From Niveispirillum sp943370215 (lineage in GTDB: Bacteria > Pseudomonadota > Alphaproteobacteria > Azospirillales > Azospirillaceae), in assembly GCA_943370215.1 (NCBI GenBank), contig CALRQC020000002.1, positions 186,001 to 250,000 of the forward strand: a DNA stretch of 64,000 nt, in the 5' to 3' direction. Of the stretch, positions 17,670-26,724 are shown in pieces. The notes beneath the pieces are model-generated. The model was not told where the DNA came from and searched no databases. It worked only from the letters and a program-made list of their open reading frames with translations. The first letter of the stretch is position 1. The number at the start of each line of letters is the position of its first letter. Position numbers and translations under genes: made by a program.

Positions 17670-18872
17670 ATGGAATTTCGGTTCGCACGTCGGATGAAGG
17701 GCGCTGTCCGCCGGGTGGCGGTGGCCTTCCTGTTCACCGCCGCAGCCACGCCGGCAATGGCGGCCAGCCTGGACACAATCGCCCGGGAGGCGATTCTGCT
17801 GGACGCGGATACAGGCACGGTCCTGTTTGAAAAAAATGCCGACGAGCAGATGCCGACCTCTTCCATGTCCAAGGTCGCCACGGCCTACATGGTATTCGAA
17901 CGGCTGAAGGAAGGCCGGCTGAAGCTGGACGATACGCTGCCGGTGTCGGAACGCGCCTGGAAGGTCCAGGGCTCCAAGATGTTCGTGGAGCTGGGCAACA
18001 GCATCAAGGTCGAAGACCTGATCCGTGGCATGATCATCCAGTCCGGTAATGATGCCTGCGTGGTGCTGGCCGAGGGCCTGTCCGGGACGGAGCAGGCCTT
18101 CGCCACCGCCATGAACAAGCGGATGAAGGAACTGGGCATGAGCAACACCAACCTGATGAACGCATCGGGTTGGCCGGATCCGGATCATCATTCCACCGCG
18201 CGTGACCTTTCCACCCTGGCCGTCAGGCTGATCCGTGATTTCCCCGAATATTTCCATTATTATTCGGAACAGGAATTCACCTATCACAACATCAAGCAGG
18301 GCAACCGCAACCCACTGCTCTATCGCAATATGGGGGTGGACGGCATGAAGACCGGCCATACCGATATTGCCGGCTATGGCCTGATCGCCACCGGCAAGCG
18401 TAATGAGCGCCGGCTTGTCTTGGTGGTAAATGGTCTGCCCAACATGCAGGCCCGCGCCGATGAAAGCGCCCGCCTGCTGGAATGGGGCTGGCGCGAATTT
18501 GACAATTACACCCTGTTCAAGGCTGGGGAGGTGGTGGACAACCTGCCCGTCTGGCTGGGTCAGGCGGAAACCGTGCCGCTGACCGTGCAGAACCAGATGA
18601 AAATCACCCTGACCCATGAACAGCGCCGCCTGATGAAGGTGACGTTGATGGCTGATGCGCCGGTGGCGGCACCGGTGGCCAAGGGCACCAAGCTGGCAAC
18701 CCTGAAGGTGACGGCACCGGATTTCCCGACGCTGGAGGTGCCGCTGGTGGCGGCGGCTGATGTGGAACGGCTGGGCCTGTTCGGTCGTGTGGCCGCTGCC
18801 GCCTCCCATATGCTGTTCGGGCCGTCCAAGCCTGCCGCCGCGCCGGCGGCGGAACCGGCAAAGGCCCCGTAA
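17670..18872 (+). CDS. dacC: D-alanyl-D-alanine carboxypeptidase (PBP5/6 type)
   Basis: Penicillin-binding protein that removes the terminal D-Ala from peptidoglycan stems. 400 aa. The signal peptide ends near AMA (residues 29-31). Active-site motifs are all present: S65-M-S-K68, S125-G-N127 and K227-T-G229. The C-terminal PBP5 domain follows (about 290-370) and a short Ala/Pro-rich tail ends the protein; no strong amphipathic membrane anchor is evident. tmk begins 1 bp after its stop, so the two are probably co-transcribed. Confidence 0.95.
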   Translation: MEFRFARRMKGAVRRVAVAFLFTAAATPAMAASLDTIAREAILLDADTGTVLFEKNADEQMPTSSMSKVATAYMVFERLKEGRLKLDDTLPVSERAWKVQGSKMFVELGNSIKVEDLIRGMIIQSGNDACVVLAEGLSGTEQAFATAMNKRMKELGMSNTNLMNASGWPDPDHHSTARDLSTLAVRLIRDFPEYFHYYSEQEFTYHNIKQGNRNPLLYRNMGVDGMKTGHTDIAGYGLIATGKRNERRLVLVVNGLPNMQARADESARLLEWGWREFDNYTLFKAGEVVDNLPVWLGQAETVPLTVQNQMKITLTHEQRRLMKVTLMADAPVAAPVAKGTKLATLKVTAPDFPTLEVPLVAAADVERLGLFGRVAAAASHMLFGPSKPAAAPAAEPAKAP

Positions 18873-18873
18873 C

Positions 18874-19512
18874 ATGGCTGAACGCGGCCGCTTCATCACC
18901 CTGGAAGGCGGCGAAGGGGCAGGCAAATCCACCCAGATCCGTCTGCTGGCCGAGGCGTTGCGCGCCGATGGCCGGCAGGTGGTGATAACGCGTGAACCGG
19001 GTGGTTCACCGGGGGCGGAGGCCATTCGCAACCTGCTGGTCAATGGCGATGTCGGTCGCTGGTTGCCGGTCAGCGAAGCTTTGCTGCTGTCTGCCGCCCG
19101 CTATGACCATGTGCAGCGGACCATCCTGCCGGCGCTGGCCCAAGGACAATGGGTGCTGTGCGACCGCTTCGCCGACAGCACCAGTGCCTATCAGGGCGAT
19201 GGGCACGGGCTGGACAAGGCGCTGCTGGCACAGTTGCGCGGGATTGCGGTGGGGGAGACCCAGCCCGACCTGACCCTGATTCTGGATATTGATCCCGCCA
19301 TCGGTCTTGCCCGTGCCGCTTCCCGCAATGGCGGGGAGGACCGGTACGAGCAGATGAAGCTGGATTTCCATCGGCGTCTGCGCGCGGGATATCTCGCCAT
19401 CGCAGCGGCCGAGCCGGAACGCTGCGCCATCATCGACGCTGCCCAAGGCATTGATGCTATCCAGGCCGCCATCCGCCAGACGGTGCGGGACCGGCTGGGG
19501 GGCCTGCGGTGA
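18874..19512 (+). CDS. tmk: Thymidylate kinase
   Basis: Phosphorylates dTMP to dTDP. 212 aa from the ATG at 18874. P-loop GGEGAGKST at residues 10-18, DR motif in CDRFADSTSAYQGDG, and a LID region with RNGGEDRYEQ. Its stop overlaps the GTG start of holB (GTGA), so tmk-holB are translationally coupled, a common arrangement in alphaproteobacteria. Confidence 0.97.
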   Translation: MAERGRFITLEGGEGAGKSTQIRLLAEALRADGRQVVITREPGGSPGAEAIRNLLVNGDVGRWLPVSEALLLSAARYDHVQRTILPALAQGQWVLCDRFADSTSAYQGDGHGLDKALLAQLRGIAVGETQPDLTLILDIDPAIGLARAASRNGGEDRYEQMKLDFHRRLRAGYLAIAAAEPERCAIIDAAQGIDAIQAAIRQTVRDRLGGLR

Positions 19513-20630
19513 GCGCGGAAACCCCGTTCGACGTGGAGACCTATCATCCGCGTCGCAACACTCATCTGGAGGGTCATGCGACCGCCCAGGCGCTGTTGCT
19601 GGAAAGCTGGAATTCCGGCCGGATGCATCATGCTTGGCTGATCGGCGGGCCGCCGGGCGTCGGCAAGGCCACGCTGGCCTATCGCATGGCGCGTTTCGTG
19701 CTGGTGAAGGGCCTGCCGGGGGAAGCCGACGGCGGCCTGTTTGGCCCACCACCCACGCCGACCAGCCTGAATGTCGATCCAGAACACCCGGCCTGTCGCC
19801 GCATCGCCGCCGCCGGCCACGCCGATCTGCTGACCATTCAGCGGACTTGGGACGAAAAGCGCAAACGCTATAAGCGCGATCTGCCGGTGGACGAGGTGCG
19901 CAAGATCGCCCCCTTCCTGCACCTGACCTCCGCCGAGGGCGGTTGGCGCGTAGTGATCGTGGATGGCGCTGACCAGTTGAACACCAGCGGCCAGAACGCC
20001 ATCCTGAAAATTCTGGAAGAGCCGCCGCCTAAGACTTTGATCCTGCTGGTGGCGGATAATGTCGGCGCCATGCTGCCGACCATCCGGTCGCGCACGCGCA
20101 AACTGATGCTGGAGCCGTTGAGCGAGGCGCAGGTGAAAAGCCTGCTGTTCCGCTATCAGCCTGACATGGCCGATGGTGACCGCACGGCCCTTGCCCGCTT
20201 GGGCGAAGGCTCGGTGGGCAAGGCGCTGGAGCTGCATCATGCCGGTGGCATGGATCTCTACAAGGCCATGCTGGGCGTGTTCGACACGCTGCCCCGGCTG
20301 GATATTCTGGGTGCCTATGCCTTCATTGATGCCGTACTGCGCGGCAATGATGAGGCAAGCTGGGCCGCCATTTCCGAACTGATCGGCTGGTGGCTGGGCC
20401 GTATCGCGCGCGCCGCCGCGCGCGGCACCATCCCGCCGGAGGTGGTGCCGGGGGAAGCCGCCCTTGTCCACCGCCTGATGCAGGGGAGCCTTCGGGCCGG
20501 GCGCCTTGATCGCTGGGTGGAGGTGTGGGAGAACACCAACCATCTGTTCAGCAAGGCGGATCATGCCAGCCTGGATCGGCGTCAGACCCTGATGGGTGTT
20601 TTGATGCAGATCGAAGCGGCGTCTGCCTGA
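19509..20630 (+). CDS. holB: DNA polymerase III subunit delta'
   Basis: Clamp-loader subunit of the replicative polymerase, 373 aa from a GTG start at 19509. The AAA+ N-terminal part has a P-loop-like GGPPGVGKATLAYRMA. A zinc-module-like region has only partial cysteines. The segment NAILKILEEPPPKT and the arginine-finger region TIRSRTRKL follow. Lies between tmk and metG as part of a housekeeping run. Confidence 0.95.
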   Translation: MSAETPFDVETYHPRRNTHLEGHATAQALLLESWNSGRMHHAWLIGGPPGVGKATLAYRMARFVLVKGLPGEADGGLFGPPPTPTSLNVDPEHPACRRIAAAGHADLLTIQRTWDEKRKRYKRDLPVDEVRKIAPFLHLTSAEGGWRVVIVDGADQLNTSGQNAILKILEEPPPKTLILLVADNVGAMLPTIRSRTRKLMLEPLSEAQVKSLLFRYQPDMADGDRTALARLGEGSVGKALELHHAGGMDLYKAMLGVFDTLPRLDILGAYAFIDAVLRGNDEASWAAISELIGWWLGRIARAAARGTIPPEVVPGEAALVHRLMQGSLRAGRLDRWVEVWENTNHLFSKADHASLDRRQTLMGVLMQIEAASA

Positions 20631-20657
20631 AAAAACGTTTCCGATTTGCCGTTTTTT
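20630..20657. promoter_or_regulatory. Inverted repeat in holB-metG spacer
   Basis: AAAAAACG starting in the holB stop and CGTTTTTT (20650-20657) flank 12 nt, immediately before the ACGGAG ribosome site of metG. It could be a weak terminator followed by restart, or an mRNA structure affecting metG translation. Confidence 0.35.
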
Positions 20658-20670
20658 ACGGAGAAGCACC

Positions 20671-22230
20671 ATGTCCGGGCGCGCGCCTTACTATATCACG
20701 ACGCCGATCTATTACGTGAACGACGCCCCGCATGTCGGCCACGCCTACACGACGATCGCCTGCGACGTGCTGGCCCGCTTCAAGCGGCTGGACGGTTTCG
20801 ACGTGAAATTTCTCACCGGCACCGACGAACATGGGCAGAAGGTGCAGAAATCGGCGGAGAATTTCGGCACCACGCCCCAGGCGCTGGCCGACAAGAATTC
20901 CCAGAATTTCCGCGATCTGGCAGCCCTGCTGAATATCAGCAACACCGATTTCATCCGCACCACCGAACCGCGCCACATCAAGGCCGTGCAGGCCGTCTGG
21001 CAGAAGCTGCTGGATAATGGTGACATCTATCTGGGCAGCTATAAGGGCTGGTACTCCGTCCGTGACGAGGCCTATTACGGTGAGGATGAGCTGACGGAGC
21101 GCAATGGCCAGCGCTTCGCCCCCACCGGTGCCCCGGTGGAATGGGTGGAGGAGCCGAGCTATTTCTTCAAGCTGGCCTCCTATGGTGAAAAGCTGCTGAA
21201 GCTTTATGAGGAACAGCCTGATTTCATCATGCCGTCCGGCAAGCGGTCGGAAGTGATCAGCTTCGTCAAGACCGGCCTGCGCGACCTCTCGGTCAGCCGC
21301 ACCACCTTCGATTGGGGGGTGAAGGTGCCGGGCGATGAAAAGCATGTGATGTATGTCTGGCTGGATGCGCTGGTGAATTACATCACCGCCATCGGCTATC
21401 CGGAAACGGGCGAGGGCACGGATTTCGCCCGATATTGGCCGGCCGACCTGCATATGGTGGGCAAGGATATTCTGCGCTTCCACACCGTCTATTGGCCAGC
21501 CTTCCTGATGGCCGCCGGCCTGCCGCTGCCGCGCCGCGTGTTCGCCCATGGCTGGTGGACCGTGGAAGGCGAGAAAATGTCCAAGTCGCTGGGCAATGTG
21601 GTGAAGCCGCAGGAATTGCTGGATACCTATGGCCTGGACCAGACCCGCTATTTCCTGCTGCGTGAAATCCCCTTTGGTAATGATGGCGATTTCTCCAAGC
21701 GCGCCATGATGCAGCGGATCAATGGCGAGTTGGCCAATGATTATGGGAACCTGTGCCAGCGCGTGCTCTCCATGATCCAGAAATATCATGAAGGCAAGGT
21801 GCCGCAGCCAGACGCGTTGACAGAGGCGGATAACACCCTGTTGAACGCCGCTGCCGGTATGCTGGATAGCGTGCGGGTGGAACTGAACAACCAGGCCTTC
21901 AACAAGGCGCTGGATGCCATCTGGCGCGTGGTGGGCGATGCCAACCGCTATGTCGATGAAATGGCCCCCTGGACGCTGCGCAAGACCGATCAGGTCCGCC
22001 TGGGCACCGTGCTGTATAATCTGGCCGATGTGATCCGCCAGTTGGCGATCATGACCCAGCCCTTCATGCCGGGCAGCAGCGCCCGCATTCTGGATCAACT
22101 GGTGATCCCGGCCGATCAGCGTGGCTTCGGCGATCTGCTGACCGCCAAGCTGGTGCCCGGTACACCGCTGCCCGCCCCGCAGCCGGCCTTCCCGCGCTAT
22201 GTGGCGCCGGAGGCGGAGGAGACCAAGTGA
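20671..22230 (+). CDS. metG: Methionyl-tRNA synthetase
   Basis: Charges tRNA-Met. 519 aa, class I synthetase. HIGH-type motif HVGH at residues 22-25 after YYITTPIYYVNDAP; KMSKS motif in EGEKMSKSLGN; anticodon-binding helical domain from about 370. It lacks the C-terminal EMAP-like dimerisation domain of E. coli MetG, as is usual for the short alphaproteobacterial form. The stop overlaps the ATG of tatD (TGATG). Confidence 0.97.
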   Translation: MSGRAPYYITTPIYYVNDAPHVGHAYTTIACDVLARFKRLDGFDVKFLTGTDEHGQKVQKSAENFGTTPQALADKNSQNFRDLAALLNISNTDFIRTTEPRHIKAVQAVWQKLLDNGDIYLGSYKGWYSVRDEAYYGEDELTERNGQRFAPTGAPVEWVEEPSYFFKLASYGEKLLKLYEEQPDFIMPSGKRSEVISFVKTGLRDLSVSRTTFDWGVKVPGDEKHVMYVWLDALVNYITAIGYPETGEGTDFARYWPADLHMVGKDILRFHTVYWPAFLMAAGLPLPRRVFAHGWWTVEGEKMSKSLGNVVKPQELLDTYGLDQTRYFLLREIPFGNDGDFSKRAMMQRINGELANDYGNLCQRVLSMIQKYHEGKVPQPDALTEADNTLLNAAAGMLDSVRVELNNQAFNKALDAIWRVVGDANRYVDEMAPWTLRKTDQVRLGTVLYNLADVIRQLAIMTQPFMPGSSARILDQLVIPADQRGFGDLLTAKLVPGTPLPAPQPAFPRYVAPEAEETK

Positions 22231-23030
22231 TGCTGGTCGACAGCCATTGCCATCTGGATTTCCCGGATTTCGCGCCGGAGCGCGATGCCGTGGTGCAGCG
22301 CGCCCGCGATGCGGGCGTTGGCTTGATGCTTTCCATCTGCACCCATGTCAGCAAATTCGGGCAAGTGCTTGATATTGCTCAATCCTATCCCGATGTTTAT
22401 TGCACATTGGGCATCCATCCGCATCAGGCGGCGGAGGAATTTGCCCTTTGCGATGTTGAAAAACTGATCGAACTGGCCAGGGAAAATCCCAAGGTTGTCG
22501 GCATCGGTGAAACCGGCCTGGATTATTTCTACGATAAGAGCCCGCGCGACATTCAGCAGGAAGCGTTCCGCCGCCATATCCGGGTGTGCCTGGAAACCGA
22601 CCTGCCGATCATCGTCCATACCCGCGATGCGGATGAGGACACGATCCGCATCCTGCGGGAAGAGGGGCAGGGGCGGCTGCGCGGGTTGCTGCATTGCTTC
22701 AGCTCCGGCCGGCAACTGGCTGAAGAAGCGCTGGAATTGGGCTTCTATATCTCCCTGTCCGGCATCGTGACCTTCAAGAAGTCGGAGGATTTGCGCGCCA
22801 TTGCCGCCGATGTGCCGCTGGATCGCATTCTGGTGGAAACTGATGCGCCCTATCTGGCTCCGGTGCCGATGCGTGGCAAACGGAACGAGCCGGCCTTCGT
22901 TGCCCACACCGCCCGCCATGTGGCGGAAGTGAAGGGCGTTGCTGAGGCCGAACTGGCACGGGTGACGACGGCGAATTTCCAGCGCCTGTTCACCAAGGTG
23001 CCCGCCGCCGCCCTGTCGCTGGCGGCGTGA
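22230..23030 (+). CDS. tatD: TatD-family metal-dependent deoxyribonuclease
   Basis: 266 aa from the ATG at 22230, overlapping the metG stop by one base. TIM-barrel metal hydrolase with DSHCHLDFPDF, the glutamate in GETGLDYF, HTRDADEDT, HCFSSG and the C-terminal ETDAPYLAPVPMRGKRNEP signature. The family includes 3'-5' exonucleases/endonucleases linked to DNA repair. The metG-tatD-MBL order is widely conserved. Confidence 0.94.
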   Translation: MLVDSHCHLDFPDFAPERDAVVQRARDAGVGLMLSICTHVSKFGQVLDIAQSYPDVYCTLGIHPHQAAEEFALCDVEKLIELARENPKVVGIGETGLDYFYDKSPRDIQQEAFRRHIRVCLETDLPIIVHTRDADEDTIRILREEGQGRLRGLLHCFSSGRQLAEEALELGFYISLSGIVTFKKSEDLRAIAADVPLDRILVETDAPYLAPVPMRGKRNEPAFVAHTARHVAEVKGVAEAELARVTTANFQRLFTKVPAAALSLAA

Positions 23031-23053
23031 CGGCGGGGGAAAAAGGGGCGGCC

Positions 23054-23827
23054 ATGCGTGTCACCATTCTGGGCTGCGGTGGCTCTTCCGGTGTGCCGTT
23101 GATCGGCAATGTCTGGGGCAAGGCCGATCCGGCCAACCCGCGTAATCGCCGCCGCCGCCCCTCCATCCTGGTGGAGAATGCGTCCACCGCCATTCTGGTC
23201 GATACCGGACCGGATTTGCGCGAACAGTTGGTGGATGCCGGGGTGCAGCATCTGGATGGCGTGCTCTACACCCATGCCCATGCCGACCACGCCCATGGCA
23301 TTGACGATCTGCGTGCCATCAACTGGCTGACCGGCAAAGCCCTGGATGTTCATGCCGATGCCGACACGCTGGCGATCCTGAGCCAGCGGTTCGATTACTG
23401 TTTCAAGCCATTGCCACCGGGTGGCAATATCTATGCGCGGCCGGTGCTCACACCACACATCATCAATGAACCGTTTCGCATTGGTTCCATTGATATAATT
23501 CCCTTTGTGCAGGACCATGGCCATTCCAATAGCCTGGGTTTTCGCTTCGGTCGCATCGCCTATTCCACCGATGTGGTGCGCTTGAGCGACGAGGCCTTCG
23601 AGATTCTGGAAGGGGTGGACACCTGGATTGTGGATTGTGTGCGGCTGGAGCCGCCACATCCGGTTCACGCCCATTGGGACATTACGCGCGGCTGGATCGA
23701 ACGGTTGCGGCCCAGACGCGCCATTCTGACCCATATGAACCATATGATGGATTACGACACGCTGTGCGGCCTGTTGCCGGATGGTGTGGAACCCGCCTAT
23801 GATGGCATGGTGATTGAGGTTATCTGA
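23054..23827 (+). CDS. MBL-fold hydrolase, PhnP-like
   Basis: Metallo-beta-lactamase fold phosphodiesterase-like enzyme, 257 aa from the ATG at 23054 (ribosome site AAAAGGGG). The metal-binding motif is HAHADH in YTHAHADHAHGIDDLR, with further histidines in QDHGHSNSLGFR and LTHMNHMMDY. The start MRVTILGCGGSSGVP is typical of the group that includes PhnP cyclic phosphodiesterase. Cotranscribed with metG-tatD in many alphaproteobacteria; the substrate is not known here. Confidence 0.88.
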   Translation: MRVTILGCGGSSGVPLIGNVWGKADPANPRNRRRRPSILVENASTAILVDTGPDLREQLVDAGVQHLDGVLYTHAHADHAHGIDDLRAINWLTGKALDVHADADTLAILSQRFDYCFKPLPPGGNIYARPVLTPHIINEPFRIGSIDIIPFVQDHGHSNSLGFRFGRIAYSTDVVRLSDEAFEILEGVDTWIVDCVRLEPPHPVHAHWDITRGWIERLRPRRAILTHMNHMMDYDTLCGLLPDGVEPAYDGMVIEVI

Positions 23828-23853
23828 GCGTTAAAACAAAGGGATACCCTGCA

Positions 23854-24894
23854 ATGTTAAACGTCGCTCTTATCGGCTACGGCTATGCGGGACAGACCTT
23901 TCATGCCCCGTTGATTGCAGCGACGCCCGGCCTTAAGCTGGCGGCGATTGTTTCAAGCAATGCAGAGAAGGTGAGGGGGCAGTGGCCGGATGCACAGGTG
24001 TTGCCGACACCGGAGCAGGCCTTTGACGCCGCTGACATTGACCTGATCGTCATTGCTACACCTAACGATACCCATGCCGATCTTGCCGGCCGGGCGCTGG
24101 CCGCCGGCAAGCATGTGGTGGTGGATAAGCCGTTCACCGTGGATCTGGCTGATGCCAAACGGCTGGCCACGCAGGCAAAGCACTGCGGCCGGATTTTATC
24201 TATTTTCCATAATCGTCGCTGGGATGGTGATTTCCTCACCCTGAGAAGGTTGATCAATGCCGAGGAACTGGGGCGCATCACCCAGTTTGAAAGCCATTTC
24301 GATCGGTTCCGCCCGGCGGTACGCGACCGCTGGCGGGAAAAGCCGGGCCCGGGTGCCGGCCTCTGGTATGATCTGGGGCCGCATGTGATAGATCAGGCGC
24401 TCTGCCTGTTCGGGCGGCCGCAATCCATGTACGCCGATATCGGCACCCAGCGTGCCGGCGACGGGGCGCCGGATTATTTCCACGCGCTGCTGCGCTATGC
24501 TGATGGTCTGCGGGTCATCCTGCATGGTTCCATGCTGACACCGGCCAGCGGCCTGCGCTTTGCGGTCCATGGCAACAAAGCCAGCTTCATCAGCCACGGG
24601 CTGGACAGCCAAGAGGATGCGCTGAAGGCCGGCCAGCAGCCGGGCGGTGATGGCTGGGGCGCGGCCTGTCAGCCGCCATCCATCACCAGCGTTGCCGAGG
24701 ATGGCAGCTTGTCGACGCGGACGATCAGCAATGCCGAGGCCGGGGATTATCTGCGCTATTTCACGGAGCTGCGGGACGCCATCGAGAGCGGAACCCATAA
24801 CCCAGTCACGCCTGAAGAAGCCATTCAGGTGATGGAACTCATTGAGATGGGTCAGCAAGCGTCCGACCAGAAGCGTGAAATTCATCTGCGTTGA
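23854..24894 (+). CDS. Gfo/Idh/MocA-family oxidoreductase
   Basis: NAD(P)-dependent sugar/polyol-type oxidoreductase, 346 aa. Rossmann motif IGYGYAGQTFHAP at the N-terminus, the DKPFTVD motif (family EKP lysine retained) and a C-terminal alpha/beta domain with GLWYDLGPHVIDQALCLFG. It resembles YdgJ/ScyllO-inositol-type dehydrogenases; the substrate is not determined. Confidence 0.88.
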   Translation: MLNVALIGYGYAGQTFHAPLIAATPGLKLAAIVSSNAEKVRGQWPDAQVLPTPEQAFDAADIDLIVIATPNDTHADLAGRALAAGKHVVVDKPFTVDLADAKRLATQAKHCGRILSIFHNRRWDGDFLTLRRLINAEELGRITQFESHFDRFRPAVRDRWREKPGPGAGLWYDLGPHVIDQALCLFGRPQSMYADIGTQRAGDGAPDYFHALLRYADGLRVILHGSMLTPASGLRFAVHGNKASFISHGLDSQEDALKAGQQPGGDGWGAACQPPSITSVAEDGSLSTRTISNAEAGDYLRYFTELRDAIESGTHNPVTPEEAIQVMELIEMGQQASDQKREIHLR

Positions 24895-24912
24895 CCGGGC
24901 GCTGAGCCAGGA

Positions 24913-24992
24913 TGCTGTATTTAGTTTCCATAATCTTCCTTATCGCGTATTTGGAATATTTTCTTATTTTTAGTATTTTTACCTATTTCCTG
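24913..24992. other. AT-rich segment upstream of mazG
   Basis: About 80 bp rich in T/A runs (for example TTTTCTTATTTTTAG and TAGTATTTTTACC) in an otherwise GC-rich region. It may be the mazG promoter with an UP-like element or carry the terminator of the preceding gene; no stem-loop was found. Confidence 0.4.
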
Positions 24993-25057
24993 CTGCTGGA
25001 ATGACCGCCTGCAACGGGCTAAGGTCCAAACCGCCGTCAACGACCGGAACCTGATCC

Positions 25058-25873
25058 ATGTCCGATAATCTTTCCCGCCTGCTGGATATCATGGCGAAAT
25101 TGCGTGATCCCGATGGTGGGTGCCCGTGGGATTTGGAGCAGGATTTCGCCACCATCGCCCCCCACACGATTGAAGAGGCCTATGAGGTGGCAGACGCCAT
25201 CCAGTCCGGCGACATGATGGCGGTGAAGGATGAGTTGGGCGACCTGCTGTTTCAGAGCGTTTTTTATGCCCAGATGGGCAAGGAACGCGGCCTGTTCGAT
25301 TTTGACGCCATTGCCGGCCATATCGCCGACAAGATGATCCGCCGCCACCCCCATGTTTTCGGTGAGGTGAATGTGGCGACGGCGGATGATCAGGTCCGCC
25401 ATTGGGAGGAACTGAAGGCGCGGGAACGTGCCGAGAAGGCCGCCGCCAGCGGCAAGCCACCCTCCGCGCTGGACGGGGTGATTGCCGGTCTGCCCGCACT
25501 GACCCGTGCGATAAAGCTGCAAAAGCGTGCCGCCCGTGTCGGGTTCGACTGGACCCGCGCCGATGAAATCCTGGACAAGATCGAGGAGGAAATCGGCGAA
25601 TTGCGGGTGGAAATCACAGCCGCTACCCCGACCAAGGAACGGATGCAGGATGAGTTGGGCGATCTGCTGTTCGCCCTGGTCAATCTGGCCCGCCGCCTGG
25701 ATATCGACCCGGAAACCGCCCTGCGCGGCACCAATGCCAAGTTTGACCGTCGCTTCCGACAGGTGGAAGCCGGCCTTGCCGCCCAGGGCCGCAGCCCGGA
25801 AGGGGCCAGTCTGGAAGAGATGGAAGCCCTGTGGGTGGAGGCCAAGCGCCGTGAACGCCCGGATAACGCCTGA
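25058..25873 (+). CDS. mazG: Nucleoside triphosphate pyrophosphohydrolase MazG
   Basis: Hydrolyses (d)NTPs to monophosphates and PPi, a house-cleaning and alarmone-related role. 271 aa with two tandem MazG domains: the first with CPWDLEQDFATIAPHTIEEA and DELGDLLFQSVFYAQM, the second with EEEIGELRVE and DELGDLLFALVNLAR. ATG at 25058. An SDR gene follows after 25 bp and may be cotranscribed. Confidence 0.95.
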   Translation: MSDNLSRLLDIMAKLRDPDGGCPWDLEQDFATIAPHTIEEAYEVADAIQSGDMMAVKDELGDLLFQSVFYAQMGKERGLFDFDAIAGHIADKMIRRHPHVFGEVNVATADDQVRHWEELKARERAEKAAASGKPPSALDGVIAGLPALTRAIKLQKRAARVGFDWTRADEILDKIEEEIGELRVEITAATPTKERMQDELGDLLFALVNLARRLDIDPETALRGTNAKFDRRFRQVEAGLAAQGRSPEGASLEEMEALWVEAKRRERPDNA

Positions 25874-25898
25874 ACGCTTGAAGGAACGAGGAAACGCC

Positions 25899-26681
25899 AT
25901 GAGCCACCCTGCCCCCGCCCACCGGCCCGATATCGTGCTGATTACCGGTGCTACTGGTGAGTTTGGTGCCGCCTTTGCCCGCCGTTTCGCCGCCATCGGC
26001 TCCAAACTGATCCTGACGGCCCGCAAGCCGGAAAAGCTGCGTCCCCTGCTGGATACGCTCAATGTGCCGGTGCATGTGCTGGAACTGGATGTGCGGGACC
26101 GCAAGACAGTTGAAGCGGCGTTGGCCGCCCTGCCCGCCGAATTCAAGGATATCGATCTGCTGATCAATAATGCCGGGCTGGCCCTGGGTGCCGAGCCCGC
26201 GCATAAGGCCAATCTGGATGATTGGGAAGTGATGATCGATACCAACGACAAGGCGCTGGCCATCATCACCGGGCTGGTCCTGCCCGGCATGGTGGAACGC
26301 GGGCGCGGCCATGTCATCAATATCAGCTCGGTCGCTGGCAGCTACCCTTATCCCGGCGGCCATGTCTATTGCGCGTCAAAGGCTTTCGTCACGCAATTCA
26401 GTCTGGCCCTGAAGGCCGATCTGATCGGCACGGGCGTCCGCGTCACCTGCATCGAACCCGGCATGGTGGAAACCAGCTTTAGCCTGGTGCGCTTCAAGGG
26501 GGATGCGGAACGGGCCGCCAAGGTCTATGCCGACACAGTGCCGCTGACGGCTGAAGATGTCGCGGAATCAGTCTATTGGGCGGCAACCTTGCCGGCACAT
26601 TTCAATGTCAACCGGCTGGAGATCATGCCCACCACCCAGGGGCCGGGCGTTTTGGCCGTGCATCGCACGCCGAAGTCTTGA
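25899..26681 (+). CDS. SDR oxidoreductase, YdfG-like
   Basis: Classical short-chain dehydrogenase of 260 aa from the ATG at 25899 (GAGGAAA upstream). Cofactor motif TGATGEFG, NNAG in LLINNAGLALGAEP, catalytic Ser in INISSVAGSYPYPG and YCASK. The pattern (ARKPEKL, DWEVMIDTN, RVTCIEPGMVETSF) is that of YdfG-type NADP-dependent 3-hydroxy acid/serine dehydrogenases. Confidence 0.9.
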   Translation: MSHPAPAHRPDIVLITGATGEFGAAFARRFAAIGSKLILTARKPEKLRPLLDTLNVPVHVLELDVRDRKTVEAALAALPAEFKDIDLLINNAGLALGAEPAHKANLDDWEVMIDTNDKALAIITGLVLPGMVERGRGHVINISSVAGSYPYPGGHVYCASKAFVTQFSLALKADLIGTGVRVTCIEPGMVETSFSLVRFKGDAERAAKVYADTVPLTAEDVAESVYWAATLPAHFNVNRLEIMPTTQGPGVLAVHRTPKS

Positions 26682-26696
26682 GCCTGATGAAAGAAC

Positions 26697-26720
26697 AGCG
26701 CGGGCCTGATCGCCCGCGCT
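26697..26720. terminator. Hairpin between convergent SDR and IMPase genes
   Basis: AGCGCGGGC (26697-26705) and GCCCGCGCT (26712-26720), a 9-bp perfect stem with a 6-nt loop followed by GAATTTAAGTTT. It lies between two convergent stop codons and probably serves both strands; the T-tract is imperfect. Confidence 0.6.
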
Positions 26721-26724
26721 GAAT